Positions 16,427-24,317 are shown, counted from the stretch's first letter. The stretch is 41,204 nt of DNA from Chloroflexota bacterium (GCA_029558955.1 JAKQCW010000268.1:1-41204), one strand, 5' to 3'. Translations and numbers: made by a program. The notes: generated by a model from the letters alone, not told the origin.

Positions 16427-18184
16427 TCATTCTGTCGACAGAATGTAATGGTAGTGCGGCTGGCCGCCAGCAATGATCTCGATCTCTTGAGCCGGATAGG
16501 CCTCGGCGATGCGTGCGCCCAAGGCCTCAGCCGCCGGCCCATCGATCCGGTCGCCGTAGTAGACGGTGATGATCTCCGCCTCGCCCGCCTTCATCTGGGC
16601 CAGCAGGTTGAAGGCAGCCTCGTCCGGCGAAGAGGCCACGGTGGTCAGCGTGTCGTTGAGCAGGCCGATCACGTCGCCCGTCTTGACTACGAGGCCGTCG
16701 ATCTCGGCGTCGCGCACAGCCACTGTGACCTCGCCGGTGTCGATGGCAGCCAGCGCGCCGGTCATGGCGGCCACGTTTTCCTCCAGGCTGGCCTGCAGGT
16801 TGAAGGCCAGCAACGCGCTGATGCCCTGCGGTGCGGTGCGACTGGGCACCACCTCGACGCGCTTGCCGCGCCGCGCCGCCTCGTCGGCCGCGCCGCGCGC
16901 TGCCATGATGATGTTGCTGTTGTTGGGCAGCAGGATCACCTCGTCGGTGGGCAGCGCGTCCACCGCGTCCCACAGCTCCTGGATGCTGGGGTTCATGGTC
17001 TGGCCGCCGGAAATAACTCGGCCCACGCCCAGGCTCTCGAACACATCGGCCAGGCCTGGTCCGGGCGCCACGGCCACCACGCCGATGGGCCCGATATGCT
17101 CGGCCAGCAGGGGAGGAAGGCCCGGCGCGGTGCTGAGCTCATCCTTCACGTCGTCGGGCGTTTGCCCGGCCGCGGCCATGGCGTCCATGTTCTCCACCAC
17201 CACGTCGGTGAGGAAGCCCTGGCGCACCCCGTAGGCCAGCGGCGCGCTGGGATCGAAGACGTGGACGTGGACCTTGACCAGGGTGGAACTGCCCTCCACC
17301 AGCGCGAAATCGCCGTTTTCGATCATCCAGCGGCGGATCGCGTCCACCTGAAGGTCAGCGCCCCAGAGCAGGAACTGCACGTCGAAGCCGTAGCGCACCG
17401 GGGGCAGGTTGTAGGGGTCCAGCGCGATGGCCTGCGGCGTCTCGGCGGCCGGCGCCTCGGCCTGCGGCGGCGCCGCTTCGCCGTTCAGGCCGCGCTGCAT
17501 GCCCTCCAGAATGTAGTAGAGCCCCTTGCCGCCCGAGTCGACCACGCCGGCCTTGGCCAGCACCGGCAGCAGGCGTGGGGTCTGCTCGACTGCCTCGCCG
17601 GCGGCCTGAACGGTGTGCGCCAGCACGAAGCTGATGCTGTCCTCCACCGCGGCCGCCTTCTGGGCCGCGTCGGCTGCGGCGCGAATCACCGTCAGGATGG
17701 TGCCCTCCACCGGCTTGACCACGCCCTTGTAGGCGGTGTCCGAGCCGCGGCGCAGGCCCAGGGCCAGATCGGCGCCGCTGATGGTCGGCTTGTGGCGGAA
17801 CGCGTGGGCGATGCCGCGCAGAATCTGCGAGAGAATGACGCCGGAGTTGCCACGTGCGCCCATCAGCGCGCCCTGGGCCACGGCCTGCGCCAGGCGACCG
17901 ACATCCGCTTCGTCGCTATGGTCGATCTCGCGCCAGGCGGCCCGCATGGTCAGAAACATGTTGGTGCCGGTGTCGCCGTCGGGCACAGGAAAGACGTTCA
18001 GGGCGTTGACCGTCTCTTTGTGCCGCTCCAGCCAGGCATAGGCGGCGGCAAGCATGGTCTTCAGATCGTGTCCGTCGATCCGAATAAACGGGCGGTGGCC
18101 GTCGCTGCCCGTTGGGGCATGATGCGTGACGGCATGGGCCAGCGCGCTGGCGCCGTCAAGTCGCAAAGAGGTGTCGCTGCTCAA
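16427..18184 (-). CDS. fakA: Fatty-acid kinase catalytic subunit FakA (DAK/YloV family)
   Basis: 585 residues. The DhaL-like kinase domain occupies the N-terminal third, with Mg-ATP residues in LNVFPVPDGDTGTNM (Asp69, Asp71) and GARGNSGVILSQILRG. A middle domain carries VVDSGGKGLYYILEGM, and the C-terminal DegV-like part ends EIIAGGQPHYHYILSTE. FakA phosphorylates fatty acids bound to FakB; the acyl-phosphate enters phospholipid synthesis through PlsX/PlsY. The neighbour order asp23-fakA-degV-recG is as in Firmicutes yloU-yloV-recG. The only start that keeps the whole N-terminus is TTG at 18184, with a poor ribosome site; the first ~33 residues have no family counterpart. Confidence 0.9.
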   Translation of the reverse strand: MSSDTSLRLDGASALAHAVTHHAPTGSDGHRPFIRIDGHDLKTMLAAAYAWLERHKETVNALNVFPVPDGDTGTNMFLTMRAAWREIDHSDEADVGRLAQAVAQGALMGARGNSGVILSQILRGIAHAFRHKPTISGADLALGLRRGSDTAYKGVVKPVEGTILTVIRAAADAAQKAAAVEDSISFVLAHTVQAAGEAVEQTPRLLPVLAKAGVVDSGGKGLYYILEGMQRGLNGEAAPPQAEAPAAETPQAIALDPYNLPPVRYGFDVQFLLWGADLQVDAIRRWMIENGDFALVEGSSTLVKVHVHVFDPSAPLAYGVRQGFLTDVVVENMDAMAAAGQTPDDVKDELSTAPGLPPLLAEHIGPIGVVAVAPGPGLADVFESLGVGRVISGGQTMNPSIQELWDAVDALPTDEVILLPNNSNIIMAARGAADEAARRGKRVEVVPSRTAPQGISALLAFNLQASLEENVAAMTGALAAIDTGEVTVAVRDAEIDGLVVKTGDVIGLLNDTLTTVASSPDEAAFNLLAQMKAGEAEIITVYYGDRIDGPAAEALGARIAEAYPAQEIEIIAGGQPHYHYILSTE

Positions 18185-18220
18185 AGCTGGGGTCTCATCG
18201 GTGAGGTAGGTACTTGTCCA

Positions 18221-18331
18221 AAATTCAGTAGTTCACGATTCTCACGCAAAGCCGCCAAGAACGCCAAGAAAATCTGCCCTTTGCGATCTTTGCATCTTTG
18301 CGTGAGACATAAACCGTGAAGTGCTGAAATT
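18221..18331. repeat. Nested palindromic repeat element between asp23(2) and fakA
   Basis: Outer arms 18221-18237 and 18315-18331 pair at about 14 of 17 positions. Inner arms TCTCACGCAAAG (18240-18251) and CTTTGCGTGAGA (18296-18307) pair perfectly. Between them are degenerate copies of a CGCAAAG/CGCCAAG word. The same TCTCACGCAAAG motif recurs three times at 28624-28834. No gene in 18185-18397. Confidence 0.75.
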
Positions 18332-18397
18332 AGCTTGGCGCTCGATGCCAGGCTGAAGCCTCGACTTCGAGCTGTCGGAGCTTTCCGCCGGCGTGTA

Positions 18398-18769
18398 CTA
18401 GCTGGGCTGGGCATTGCCGCCGTCGCTGACGCGCAACCCCTGCACGTGAACGTTGACCGCCTGCACAGGAATGCCGGCGCCCTCGGTCAGCGTGAAGTGA
18501 ACCCGGCGCATCACGCCGGCCGCCACTTCGCTGATGCGCATGCCGTACTCCACGACGATGTAGATATCGACCACGACGCCGCCCAAGCCTTCGTTGATCT
18601 CCACGCCTTTGCGGCCGCCGCGCTGCAAAGGGCCGGTCAGCTCGTCCAGCCGGCGACGGCTGCTCATGCCGACCACGCCATAGCATTCTTTGACGGCCTC
18701 AGCCACCAGCGAGGCAATAGCCGCCTGGGAGACCGCAATTCGACCGAATTTGTCGTCACGTACAGTCAT
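18398..18769 (-). CDS. Asp23/Gls24 family protein (YloU-like, copy 2)
   Basis: 123 residues from ATG 18769. Asp23 features: FGRIAVSQAAIASLVAEAVKECYGVVGM, then VEINEGLGGVVVDIYIVVEYGMRISEVAAGVMRRVHFTL and a C-terminal IPVQAVNVHVQGLRV. It lies upstream of fakA in the conserved yloU-yloV order, separated by a 213-base region that holds a palindromic repeat. Divergently transcribed from rpmB, with 125 bases between. It has the same length as the copy at 8537-8908 but is clearly a different paralogue. Confidence 0.88.
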   Translation of the reverse strand: MTVRDDKFGRIAVSQAAIASLVAEAVKECYGVVGMSSRRRLDELTGPLQRGGRKGVEINEGLGGVVVDIYIVVEYGMRISEVAAGVMRRVHFTLTEGAGIPVQAVNVHVQGLRVSDGGNAQPS

Positions 18770-18791
18770 CGCACGCAGTCCACGTGTCAGT

Positions 18792-18820
18792 TTGCAGATT
18801 GACAGGAGCTATGCTAAGAT
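18792..18820 (+). promoter_or_regulatory. Putative promoter of rpmB
   Basis: -35 TTGCAG (18792-18797), 17-base spacer, -10 TAAGAT (18815-18820) preceded by TGC (extended -10). Start of transcription expected near 18827, giving a 68-base leader. Confidence 0.6.
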
Positions 18821-18844
18821 AGCGCCTGTTCATGCCGGGATTGT

Positions 18845-18873
18845 ACCCCGTGGCGTTGCGCTTCGGGGTTTTC
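18845..18873 (+). terminator. Attenuator-like hairpin in the rpmB leader
   Basis: ACCCCG (18845-18850) pairs with CGGGGT (18864-18869), followed by TTTTCATTT. It lies between the promoter and the ribosome site of rpmB, so it could stop transcription before the gene in response to a signal such as free L28. Confidence 0.5.
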
Positions 18874-18894
18874 ATTTGCTAACGAGGTGTCACT

Positions 18895-19077
18895 ATGTCC
18901 AAGTGCAAGATCTGCGGTCGTGGGCCACAGTTCGGACACAATGTCAGCCACTCCATGCGTCATACCAAGCGCCGTTGGAACATCAACGTTCAGCGGGCCC
19001 ACCTGACGGTCGATGGTAAACAACAGAGCGTGGCAGTGTGTACCAAGTGTCTCAAGACCCTCAACAAAGCTCAGTAA
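18895..19077 (+). CDS. rpmB: 50S ribosomal protein L28
   Basis: 60 residues, the normal L28 length. MSKCKICGRGPQFGHNVSHSMRHTKRRW is diagnostic; Cys4, Cys7 and a C-terminal CTKC pair form the zinc site of the C+ type. GAGGTG ribosome site six bases upstream. It has its own promoter, a leader hairpin and a terminator, so it is transcribed as a single gene. Confidence 0.97.
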   Translation: MSKCKICGRGPQFGHNVSHSMRHTKRRWNINVQRAHLTVDGKQQSVAVCTKCLKTLNKAQ

Positions 19078-19080
19078 GCG

Positions 19081-19117
19081 GAGCCGGTAGCCAAGAGCTA
19101 TCGGCTCTTGCATTTTC
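19081..19117 (+). terminator. Terminator of rpmB
   Basis: GAGCCG (19081-19086) pairs with CGGCTC (19102-19107), with further pairing inside, followed by TTGCATTTTC. Three bases after the rpmB stop. Confidence 0.65.
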
Positions 19118-19300
19118 AGCGCATGTCAGAAATCGCCTTGGCGCTGTGGCCGTTCTTTGCCCAGCACCCCAGAGGGGCCGACCGACCCAATCCACGATGT
19201 CGTTTGCTGGCAACCACTCAGGCCTGATGCAGCGCTATTGTACTGTTGATCTTCTCTTTTGGCAAGGTCTTATTGTCAACAAACTGCGGAAGCCATCATC

Positions 19301-19329
19301 CTGACCAATTTTTCACGTTGTGCTAAGCT
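19301..19329 (+). promoter_or_regulatory. Putative promoter of htrA
   Basis: -35 CTGACC (19301-19306), 17-base spacer, -10 TAAGCT (19324-19329) preceded by TGC. Weak hexamers but the same extended -10 layout as rpmB. Predicted leader about 170 bases. Confidence 0.4.
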
Positions 19330-19440
19330 GGTGTTAATGTCGGTGGGATAGACTGGATGGGCAGCTTCATCAATCTGGCTGCCGTAATACTCTGCCCGTT
19401 GCATCGTTGCATGAGGCAAGGCGTGTGCGCTGAGCCTTGG

Positions 19441-19475
19441 GAAATCGCCCTCTGCGGGGTATCCGGGGCGATTTC
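19441..19475 (+). promoter_or_regulatory. Leader hairpin upstream of htrA
   Basis: GAAATCGCCC (19441-19450) and GGGCGATTTC (19466-19475) form a perfect 10-bp stem with a 15-base loop, ending 34 bases before the htrA start. No T-run follows, so it is not a simple terminator. Confidence 0.5.
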
Positions 19476-19508
19476 TCGAGTCTTGGCCTGAAGTTTCAGG
19501 AGTGAAAA

Positions 19509-20810
19509 GTGGATACAAGACAACGTGGACCGATCATCGTCTTTGCCGCGCTGCTGGGCGTGGCATTTCTTTGCCTCTGCCTGGTGGCGGCGGGCGTGGG
19601 CATGAACCGTCTGACCAGGGCCGTGGCCCGCTCAGACCAGGGCGGCCCGGCCATCGAGCTGGCCCTGCCGTTTGCCTCCTCGGCGCCGACCGCATCCGTT
19701 GCCCCTCAACTGCCGGCGGCAGCCAGCGGCGCGCAGGCGCCGGTGGTGATTCAAATCGACCCCAACAGCGACATCGAGCCGCAGATTCTGCGCGCGGTCT
19801 ATCAGAAAGCCAACCCATCGGTGGTGAAGATCGTCAGCCTGGGCGTGGTTCCTGTAGCCACCGAGAGCGAGGATCTGCTGCCGCAGGGCCAGGGTTCCGG
19901 CTTTGTCTGGGACAGCGCCGGCTACATCGTCACCAATGCCCACGTGGTGGAAGGCGCCGACACCGTCCAGGTGATCTTCGCCGACGACCGCTCGGTCACC
20001 GGCGAGGTGCTGGGGGCTGACGCCTTCAGCGATCTGGCCGTGATCAAGATCGATCCCACCGGGCTGGACCTGACGCCGGTGGAGCTGGGCAACATCGACG
20101 AGGTGCAGGTGGGCGACCGGGCCATCGCCATCGGCGCACCCTTTGACTTCGCCGGCTCCATGACGGTGGGCACGGTCAGCGGCCTGGGGCGCAGCATCCG
20201 GTCGCTGGATGCGCGCTACACGATCCCTGAGGTCATCCAAACCGACGCGCCCATCAACCCGGGCAACTCGGGCGGCCCGCTGCTGGACTCGCTGGGCCGG
20301 GTGATCGGCGTCAACGCCCAAATTCGCAGCGAGGGCGGCGTGCGCGCCAATTCCGGCGTCGGCTTCGCCATTCCGATCTACATCGCCCAGCGGGTCATCC
20401 CGGCGCTGATTGAGCAGGGCCAGTATACCCACCCCTTCCTCGGCGTTTCAGGTCAGACTTTCTCGCCCGAATGGGCGGAGGCGCTGGGCTTCCCGGTGGA
20501 TGCACGCGGCGCTTACGTCACCGAGACGGTCGCCGGTGGGCCGGCTGCCAGGGCCGGGCTGATCGGCTCCGACCGGGACACCAACGTCACCGTCGGCGTC
20601 AACGCCATCACCGGCGAGCCCATCTACCTGCGGGCTGGCGGCGATCTGATCATCGGCATCAACGATCAGCCGGTGGAGAAATTCGACGATCTGCTGGCCT
20701 ATCTCTTCCGCAACGCGACCGCGGGCGACCAGGTGCAGGTGACCGTGTTGCGCGCCGACGGCGGTCAGGAGGTCATCCCCGTTAAGCTGGGCGCCCGGCC
20801 GACGCAATAG
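19509..20810 (+). CDS. HtrA/DegP-type S1C serine protease
   Basis: 433 residues from GTG 19509; AGGAG lies seven bases upstream. A single N-terminal membrane anchor (about 9-30, FAALLGVAFLCLCLVAAGVG) places the protease outside the cytoplasm. The trypsin-like domain shows the triad: His145 in TNAHVV, Asp175 in SDLAVIKI, Ser254 in GNSGGPLL. A C-terminal PDZ domain follows (about 320-430; HPFLGVSGQ, GAYVTETVAGGPAARAGLIG, GGDLIIGINDQPVEKFDDLLAYL). These enzymes degrade or refold damaged envelope proteins. Own promoter, leader hairpin and strong terminator mark a single-gene unit. Confidence 0.93.
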   Translation: MDTRQRGPIIVFAALLGVAFLCLCLVAAGVGMNRLTRAVARSDQGGPAIELALPFASSAPTASVAPQLPAAASGAQAPVVIQIDPNSDIEPQILRAVYQKANPSVVKIVSLGVVPVATESEDLLPQGQGSGFVWDSAGYIVTNAHVVEGADTVQVIFADDRSVTGEVLGADAFSDLAVIKIDPTGLDLTPVELGNIDEVQVGDRAIAIGAPFDFAGSMTVGTVSGLGRSIRSLDARYTIPEVIQTDAPINPGNSGGPLLDSLGRVIGVNAQIRSEGGVRANSGVGFAIPIYIAQRVIPALIEQGQYTHPFLGVSGQTFSPEWAEALGFPVDARGAYVTETVAGGPAARAGLIGSDRDTNVTVGVNAITGEPIYLRAGGDLIIGINDQPVEKFDDLLAYLFRNATAGDQVQVTVLRADGGQEVIPVKLGARPTQ

Positions 20811-20830
20811 TTCGCTGTCTGGCAGGCAAC

Positions 20831-20887
20831 AAAAGAGCGAGAGGTGGACAGACGGTCGAGACCGCTGGCGCACCTCTCGCTCTTTTT
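20831..20887 (+). terminator. Strong Rho-independent terminator of htrA
   Basis: AAAAGAGCGAGAGGTG (20831-20846) and CACCTCTCGCTCTTTT (20871-20886) pair over 16 bp, ending in TTTTT. Being symmetric with A-run and T-run it may also work from the minus strand. Confidence 0.9.
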
Positions 20888-20987
20888 CATCCCCAGCTCG
20901 TCAAGGCATTCTGGAACCAAAGCCGGACAAAGATGCCCTTGAGATCCTGGCAATAGATGCGCTGGACACCTTGACGACTTAGGCGCT

Positions 20988-21347
20988 TCAGGCCGCTTTC
21001 TGGATCAAGTTCAGGTCCTGGTTGCGTCGTCCCTCGTCGATCAACATCACCGGGATGCCCTTGCGGATGGGATAGCGATAGCCATTGCGCGGGTTGACCA
21101 GCCATTTGCCGTCGCTGGACAGGGTCAACGGGCCGCGATCCTCCGGGCAGACCAGAATGCTGAGCAGATCGGGGCTGACCTGGCCGCCCAGCTCGCTCTC
21201 GTCGAAGGCCGGCAGGTCGAGGCCCTCAGTGCGCTCCGGCATGGCAGGAGGCCCGGCCTGCTTGCCCCGGCCGAGCAACTTGGCGATGAGCACGCCCACG
21301 GCTGCCACAGCCATGACCAGTACAACCAGCTTCAGAATTTTCTTCAT
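20988..21347 (-). CDS. Trm112-like protein with N-terminal membrane helix
   Basis: 119 residues from ATG 21347 (GGAG ten bases upstream). Residues 5-22 (ILKLVVLVMAVAAVGVLI) form a membrane anchor. The C-terminal part, LLSILVCPEDRGPLTLSSDGKWLVNPRNGYRYPIRKGIPVMLIDEGR, is the Trm112/YcaR-type small domain. Stand-alone bacterial Trm112-like proteins are usually about 60 residues; the added anchor and charged linker are typical of some Chloroflexota. Only one of the usual cysteines is seen, so zinc binding is doubtful. Function unknown; it might recruit an envelope enzyme. Longer upstream frames are repeat artefacts. Confidence 0.75.
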   Translation of the reverse strand: MKKILKLVVLVMAVAAVGVLIAKLLGRGKQAGPPAMPERTEGLDLPAFDESELGGQVSPDLLSILVCPEDRGPLTLSSDGKWLVNPRNGYRYPIRKGIPVMLIDEGRRNQDLNLIQKAA

Positions 21348-21559
21348 GGTGTTTCTCCTTTTTGACGCCGACCGCCGCAGTTCAGCATGGACGCTGATGC
21401 ACGGTTCGCCTGTCTTGGTGTAAAATCCAGTGGATGCTCTGACCGGTCTTTGCCTGGCTCCCCGGCAGGGGCCGACCAAGCCGGCGTTGTACCCCATGCT
21501 ACCACAAGCCGCTTGCCTTGTCCAGCAGACGGCCCCAACGCGAGGATTTCGCCCGCCAC

Positions 21560-21850
21560 ACCGCCGCGCTCTGGCCGGTCTCCTGACCGAGCCAGCCCGC
21601 CACACCGCCGCGCTCTGGCCGGTCTCCTGACCGTGCCAGCCCGCCGCGCGACTTCCTGACCGCCGCGCTCTGGCCGGTCTCCTGACCGTGCCAGCCCGCC
21701 ACACCGCCGCGCTCTGGCCGGTCTTCTGACCGTGCCAGCCCGCCGCACCGCCGCGCTCTGGCCGGTCTTCTGACCGTGCCAGCCCGCCGCACCGCCGCGC
21801 TCTGGCCGGTCTCCTGACCGAGCCAGCCCGCCGCGCGACTTCCTGACCAT
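21560..21850. repeat. Tandem array of 44-bp palindromic units (family GCTCTGGCCGGTC)
   Basis: Six cores start at 21568, 21612, 21667, 21711, 21755 and 21799 (spacing 44, 55, 44, 44, 44). Each holds CTGGCCGGTC then, after TCCT or TTCT, GACCG(A/T)GCCAG, a hairpin with a 4-base loop. The 55-base step carries an extra GCGACTTCCTGAC piece, which recurs at the end of the array. The same core appears at 28502-28863, 35041 and 35675. The array fills the gap before cinA. Confidence 0.92.
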
Positions 21851-21874
21851 TACCCAAATACCGAGGCGACAACC

Positions 21875-22393
21875 ATGATGCAAGCCAACAAATTAGCGCA
21901 ACAGGTCGGCGACAGGCTGCGGCGCCGGCAGATGACCCTGGCCGTGGCCGAATCCTGCACCGGCGGCCTGCTGGGCGACTTGATCACCGACATCCCCGGC
22001 AGCTCCGACTACTTCCTGGGCGGCGTGCTTTCCTACAGCAACCAGGTCAAACACCGGCTGTTGGGCGTGCAGGCCGAGACCCTGGCCGGCGAAGGCGCGG
22101 TGAGCGCCCAATGCGCGGCCGAGATGGCTCAGGGCGTGCGCCGTCTGGTGCAGAGCGACGTGGCCCTGAGCATCACCGGCATCGCCGGGCCGGGCGGCGG
22201 CAGCGACGGCAAGCCCAAGGGACTGACCTACCTCCACCTGTCCGCGCCCGGCTGCGAACGAGGCCAGCGCTTCATCTGGCCGGGCGACCGGCGGGCCAAC
22301 AAGCTGGACGCAGCCCGGGCCGCCCTGCATCTGCTGCTGGACTATCTGGAGTCGACTGAGCAGGCGCAGGAGACGCGTTTCCAGGAGGAATGA
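21875..22393 (+). CDS. pncC: CinA C-terminal domain / nicotinamide-nucleotide amidase
   Basis: 172 residues, the stand-alone CinA C-terminal domain. Members hydrolyse NMN to nicotinate mononucleotide in pyridine-nucleotide recycling. The catalytic loop AESCTGGLLG (Ser27, with nearby Cys28-Thr29) is intact, followed by DYFLGGVLSYSNQVKHRLLGV, GAVSAQCAAEMAQGVR and SITGIAGPGGGSDGKPKGLTYL, all family blocks. The N-terminal MoaB-like domain of full-length CinA is absent. The next gene starts one base after the stop. Confidence 0.9.
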   Translation: MMQANKLAQQVGDRLRRRQMTLAVAESCTGGLLGDLITDIPGSSDYFLGGVLSYSNQVKHRLLGVQAETLAGEGAVSAQCAAEMAQGVRRLVQSDVALSITGIAGPGGGSDGKPKGLTYLHLSAPGCERGQRFIWPGDRRANKLDAARAALHLLLDYLESTEQAQETRFQEE

Positions 22394-22394
22394 G

Positions 22395-22661
22395 ATGGCT
22401 GAGAGCACCATCGACCAACTGATCACCGTCCAGGTGCGTTTTTCACCCGGCGGAGGGGTGCAGCCGGTGGCTTTCGTCTGGGACCAGCGCACCCGCTATC
22501 TGGCCGGGCTGGGCCGGCAATGGACCGAGCAGGTGGATGGCAGCGAGTGGCGCTGTTTTCTGGCCCAGACCGTCGCCGGCGACACGGTGGAGCTGCGCTG
22601 GAACCGTCAGAGCAACCAGTGGCGGCTGCATCGGGCCTGGTGGCGGGCCATGCAGGTGTAA
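22395..22661 (+). CDS. Small conserved protein of unknown function
   Basis: 88 residues. AGGAGG ribosome site lies inside the end of pncC; the ATG is one base after its stop, so the two are translated together. Visible pattern: an N-terminal ITVQVRFSPGGGVQPVAFVWDQRTRYL, a Trp-rich middle, and a C-terminal VELRWNRQSNQWRLHRAWWR. This resembles small beta-sheet proteins of the DUF6504 type (PVAFxWxxRxY ... WRLxRxWW), but I would not press the call. No membrane segment or cysteine cluster. Confidence 0.65.
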   Translation: MAESTIDQLITVQVRFSPGGGVQPVAFVWDQRTRYLAGLGRQWTEQVDGSEWRCFLAQTVAGDTVELRWNRQSNQWRLHRAWWRAMQV

Positions 22662-22674
22662 AAGCCCGGCTGAC

Positions 22675-22703
22675 TTGATGATTTGGCGGCGCTCTGGTAT
22701 CAT
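22675..22703 (+). promoter_or_regulatory. Putative promoter of the Amt-type gene
   Basis: -35 TTGATG (22675-22680), 17-base spacer, -10 TATCAT (22698-22703) preceded by TGG (extended -10). It leaves a leader of about 95 bases. Confidence 0.6.
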
Positions 22704-22805
22704 GCCCGCGTCGGAAATGGAATCTCTCATCAAGGCGCAGCAAGCGGCGCTCTGACCGGCCCGAGCGGCTATTTTCGTCAGTGTTGCCTGGGAAGGCAGG
22801 AGAAC

Positions 22806-24317
22806 GTGCATCGAAAAGTGACAATTGCGGCCGGCGCGGCTCTGCTGGCGGCGGCCGCCCTGGCAGCGCCCGCTCTGGCCGCCCAAGCTGGCCCCGGCAA
22901 CGCTGCCCAGGAATTGGATCTGCCACGGCTGCTGGCGGCCTCGCTGGCCTGGCTGGTTCCAGCCGGCTTTGCGTTGCTGGCCGCGGCCGGCGCGCAGGAG
23001 AGTCGCGCCTGGCAGGCGGCGCTGGGCGGGGTGGCCGGGGCCGCGCTTGGCATTGTGCTCTTCTTTCTCGTCGGCTTTGCCCTGGCCTTCGGCGGCATCG
23101 GCCTGACCACGTCCAACGTGCCGGGCTACAGCGGGCTGGTCTGGGAATGGACGCTGTTGGCCGGGCAGTGGGGCTTTCGCTGGGGCATGGCCGGCCTGAG
23201 CGGCTGGGCGTTGACGGGGCCGGCCGCCACGTCGGCCGGGTACGAGCTCTTCTTTGCGCAACTGCCCTGGGTGGCCACGGCCGCCATGATCCCGCTGATG
23301 GCGCTGCGCGGCCGCACGCCGGTGCTGAGCTCACTGCTGGGCGGGCTGCTGGTGGGTGGATTGCTCTACCCGCTGGCCACCAACTGGGTGTGGGGCGGCG
23401 GCTGGCTGGCCAATCTGGGCGTCAACCTGAACCTGGGGCATGGCTTCGTGGATTTCGCCGGCGCGGGCACGGTACACCTGCTGGCCGCCGGCGTCGGCTG
23501 GGCCGGGCTGTTGACGCTGGTCGCCCGTCGCCCGCGGCGCAGCGACGATGCGGCCGGCCGGCCGCTGCCGCCGGTGCATCTGCCGCTGCTGGCCTCGCTG
23601 GGCGCGCTGTTGATCCTGGCCGGCAGCCTGGGCTGGGCCTGGGCCAACCCGCTGCTGAACCCGGCCACCCTGCTGCCTGGCCGCGGCCTGGCGACAGTGG
23701 CGCTGGCCGCCAGCGCCGGCGCGCTGGCGCCGCTGGCCTACACCTGGTTCGTCGCCGACCGCCCTGATCCGTTGATGGCCGCGCGCGGGCTGGCCGCGGG
23801 CGCGGTGGTGGCCGCCGCGGTCGGCTCCCTGATCCCCCCCTGGGCCGCGGTCGTGCTGGGCCTGACCGCCGGCCTGCTGACGCCGCTGCTGAGCTATCTG
23901 GTGTGCGAGGTGCTGCGCATCGACGACGACAGCGGGCTGACCCCTGTGCATCTGGCGGCCGGCCTGCTGGGGCTGCTGGCCATCGGCTTCTTCGCCGACG
24001 GACTGGCCGGCGCCGGCTGGAACGGCGTAGGTCGGGTCCAGTTCCTGGGCGTGCCCGGCCAGGGCGTCACCGGCCTGCTGGCTGCCCCCGGCATGCAGCC
24101 CGACTGGCCTGGGCAGATCCAGGCGCAGCTCATCGGCGTAGCTGCCCTTTTTGGCCTGGCCTTCGCGGCCGCGCTGGCGCTGTTTGGCCTGCTGGCGCTG
24201 ATGGCGCGCGGCCTGCGCATGGCGCGCGAGGCGCGTGAGGCGCGCCCGGCGCAGGAGCCGCAGCCGCCGGAGGCAGCAGTTGGCTTGGAGGAGGCCGGGT
24301 TGGAAGCGGAGGCGTAA
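22806..24317 (+). CDS. Amt/Rh-family ammonium transporter
   Basis: 503 residues from GTG 22806, set by AGGAG just upstream; the longer frame runs through the promoter. A signal-like N-terminus (TIAAGAALLAAAALAAPALAAQA) precedes about eleven membrane helices. Family landmarks: LNLGHGFVDFAGAGTVHLLAAGVGWAGLL with the first pore His, and SGLTPVHLAAGLLG with the second. An Ala/Glu-rich tail ends the protein. The sequence is divergent from AmtB (the usual TPGLALFYGG block near helix 1 is replaced by LVPAGFALLAAAGAQES), so the transported species could differ. No GlnK/PII gene beside it. Confidence 0.8.
   Translation: MHRKVTIAAGAALLAAAALAAPALAAQAGPGNAAQELDLPRLLAASLAWLVPAGFALLAAAGAQESRAWQAALGGVAGAALGIVLFFLVGFALAFGGIGLTTSNVPGYSGLVWEWTLLAGQWGFRWGMAGLSGWALTGPAATSAGYELFFAQLPWVATAAMIPLMALRGRTPVLSSLLGGLLVGGLLYPLATNWVWGGGWLANLGVNLNLGHGFVDFAGAGTVHLLAAGVGWAGLLTLVARRPRRSDDAAGRPLPPVHLPLLASLGALLILAGSLGWAWANPLLNPATLLPGRGLATVALAASAGALAPLAYTWFVADRPDPLMAARGLAAGAVVAAAVGSLIPPWAAVVLGLTAGLLTPLLSYLVCEVLRIDDDSGLTPVHLAAGLLGLLAIGFFADGLAGAGWNGVGRVQFLGVPGQGVTGLLAAPGMQPDWPGQIQAQLIGVAALFGLAFAAALALFGLLALMARGLRMAREAREARPAQEPQPPEAAVGLEEAGLEAEA

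Larger units (their letters stand above)
19118..19508. other. Gene-free stretch holding the htrA promoter and leader
   Basis: I see no credible gene on either strand. The left part (19130-19200) contains a degenerate GCGCT-GGCC-G motif similar in style to the palindromic repeat family. The right part carries a promoter and a leader hairpin for htrA. Confidence 0.6.

Noticed and set aside
13465-16476. 1003-codon open frame antisense to recG and degV
   Set aside because: Spans two convincing genes on the opposite strand and has no domain logic.
19276-19518. 80-codon minus-strand gene upstream of htrA
   Set aside because: No ribosome site, no family pattern, and it overlaps the htrA leader.
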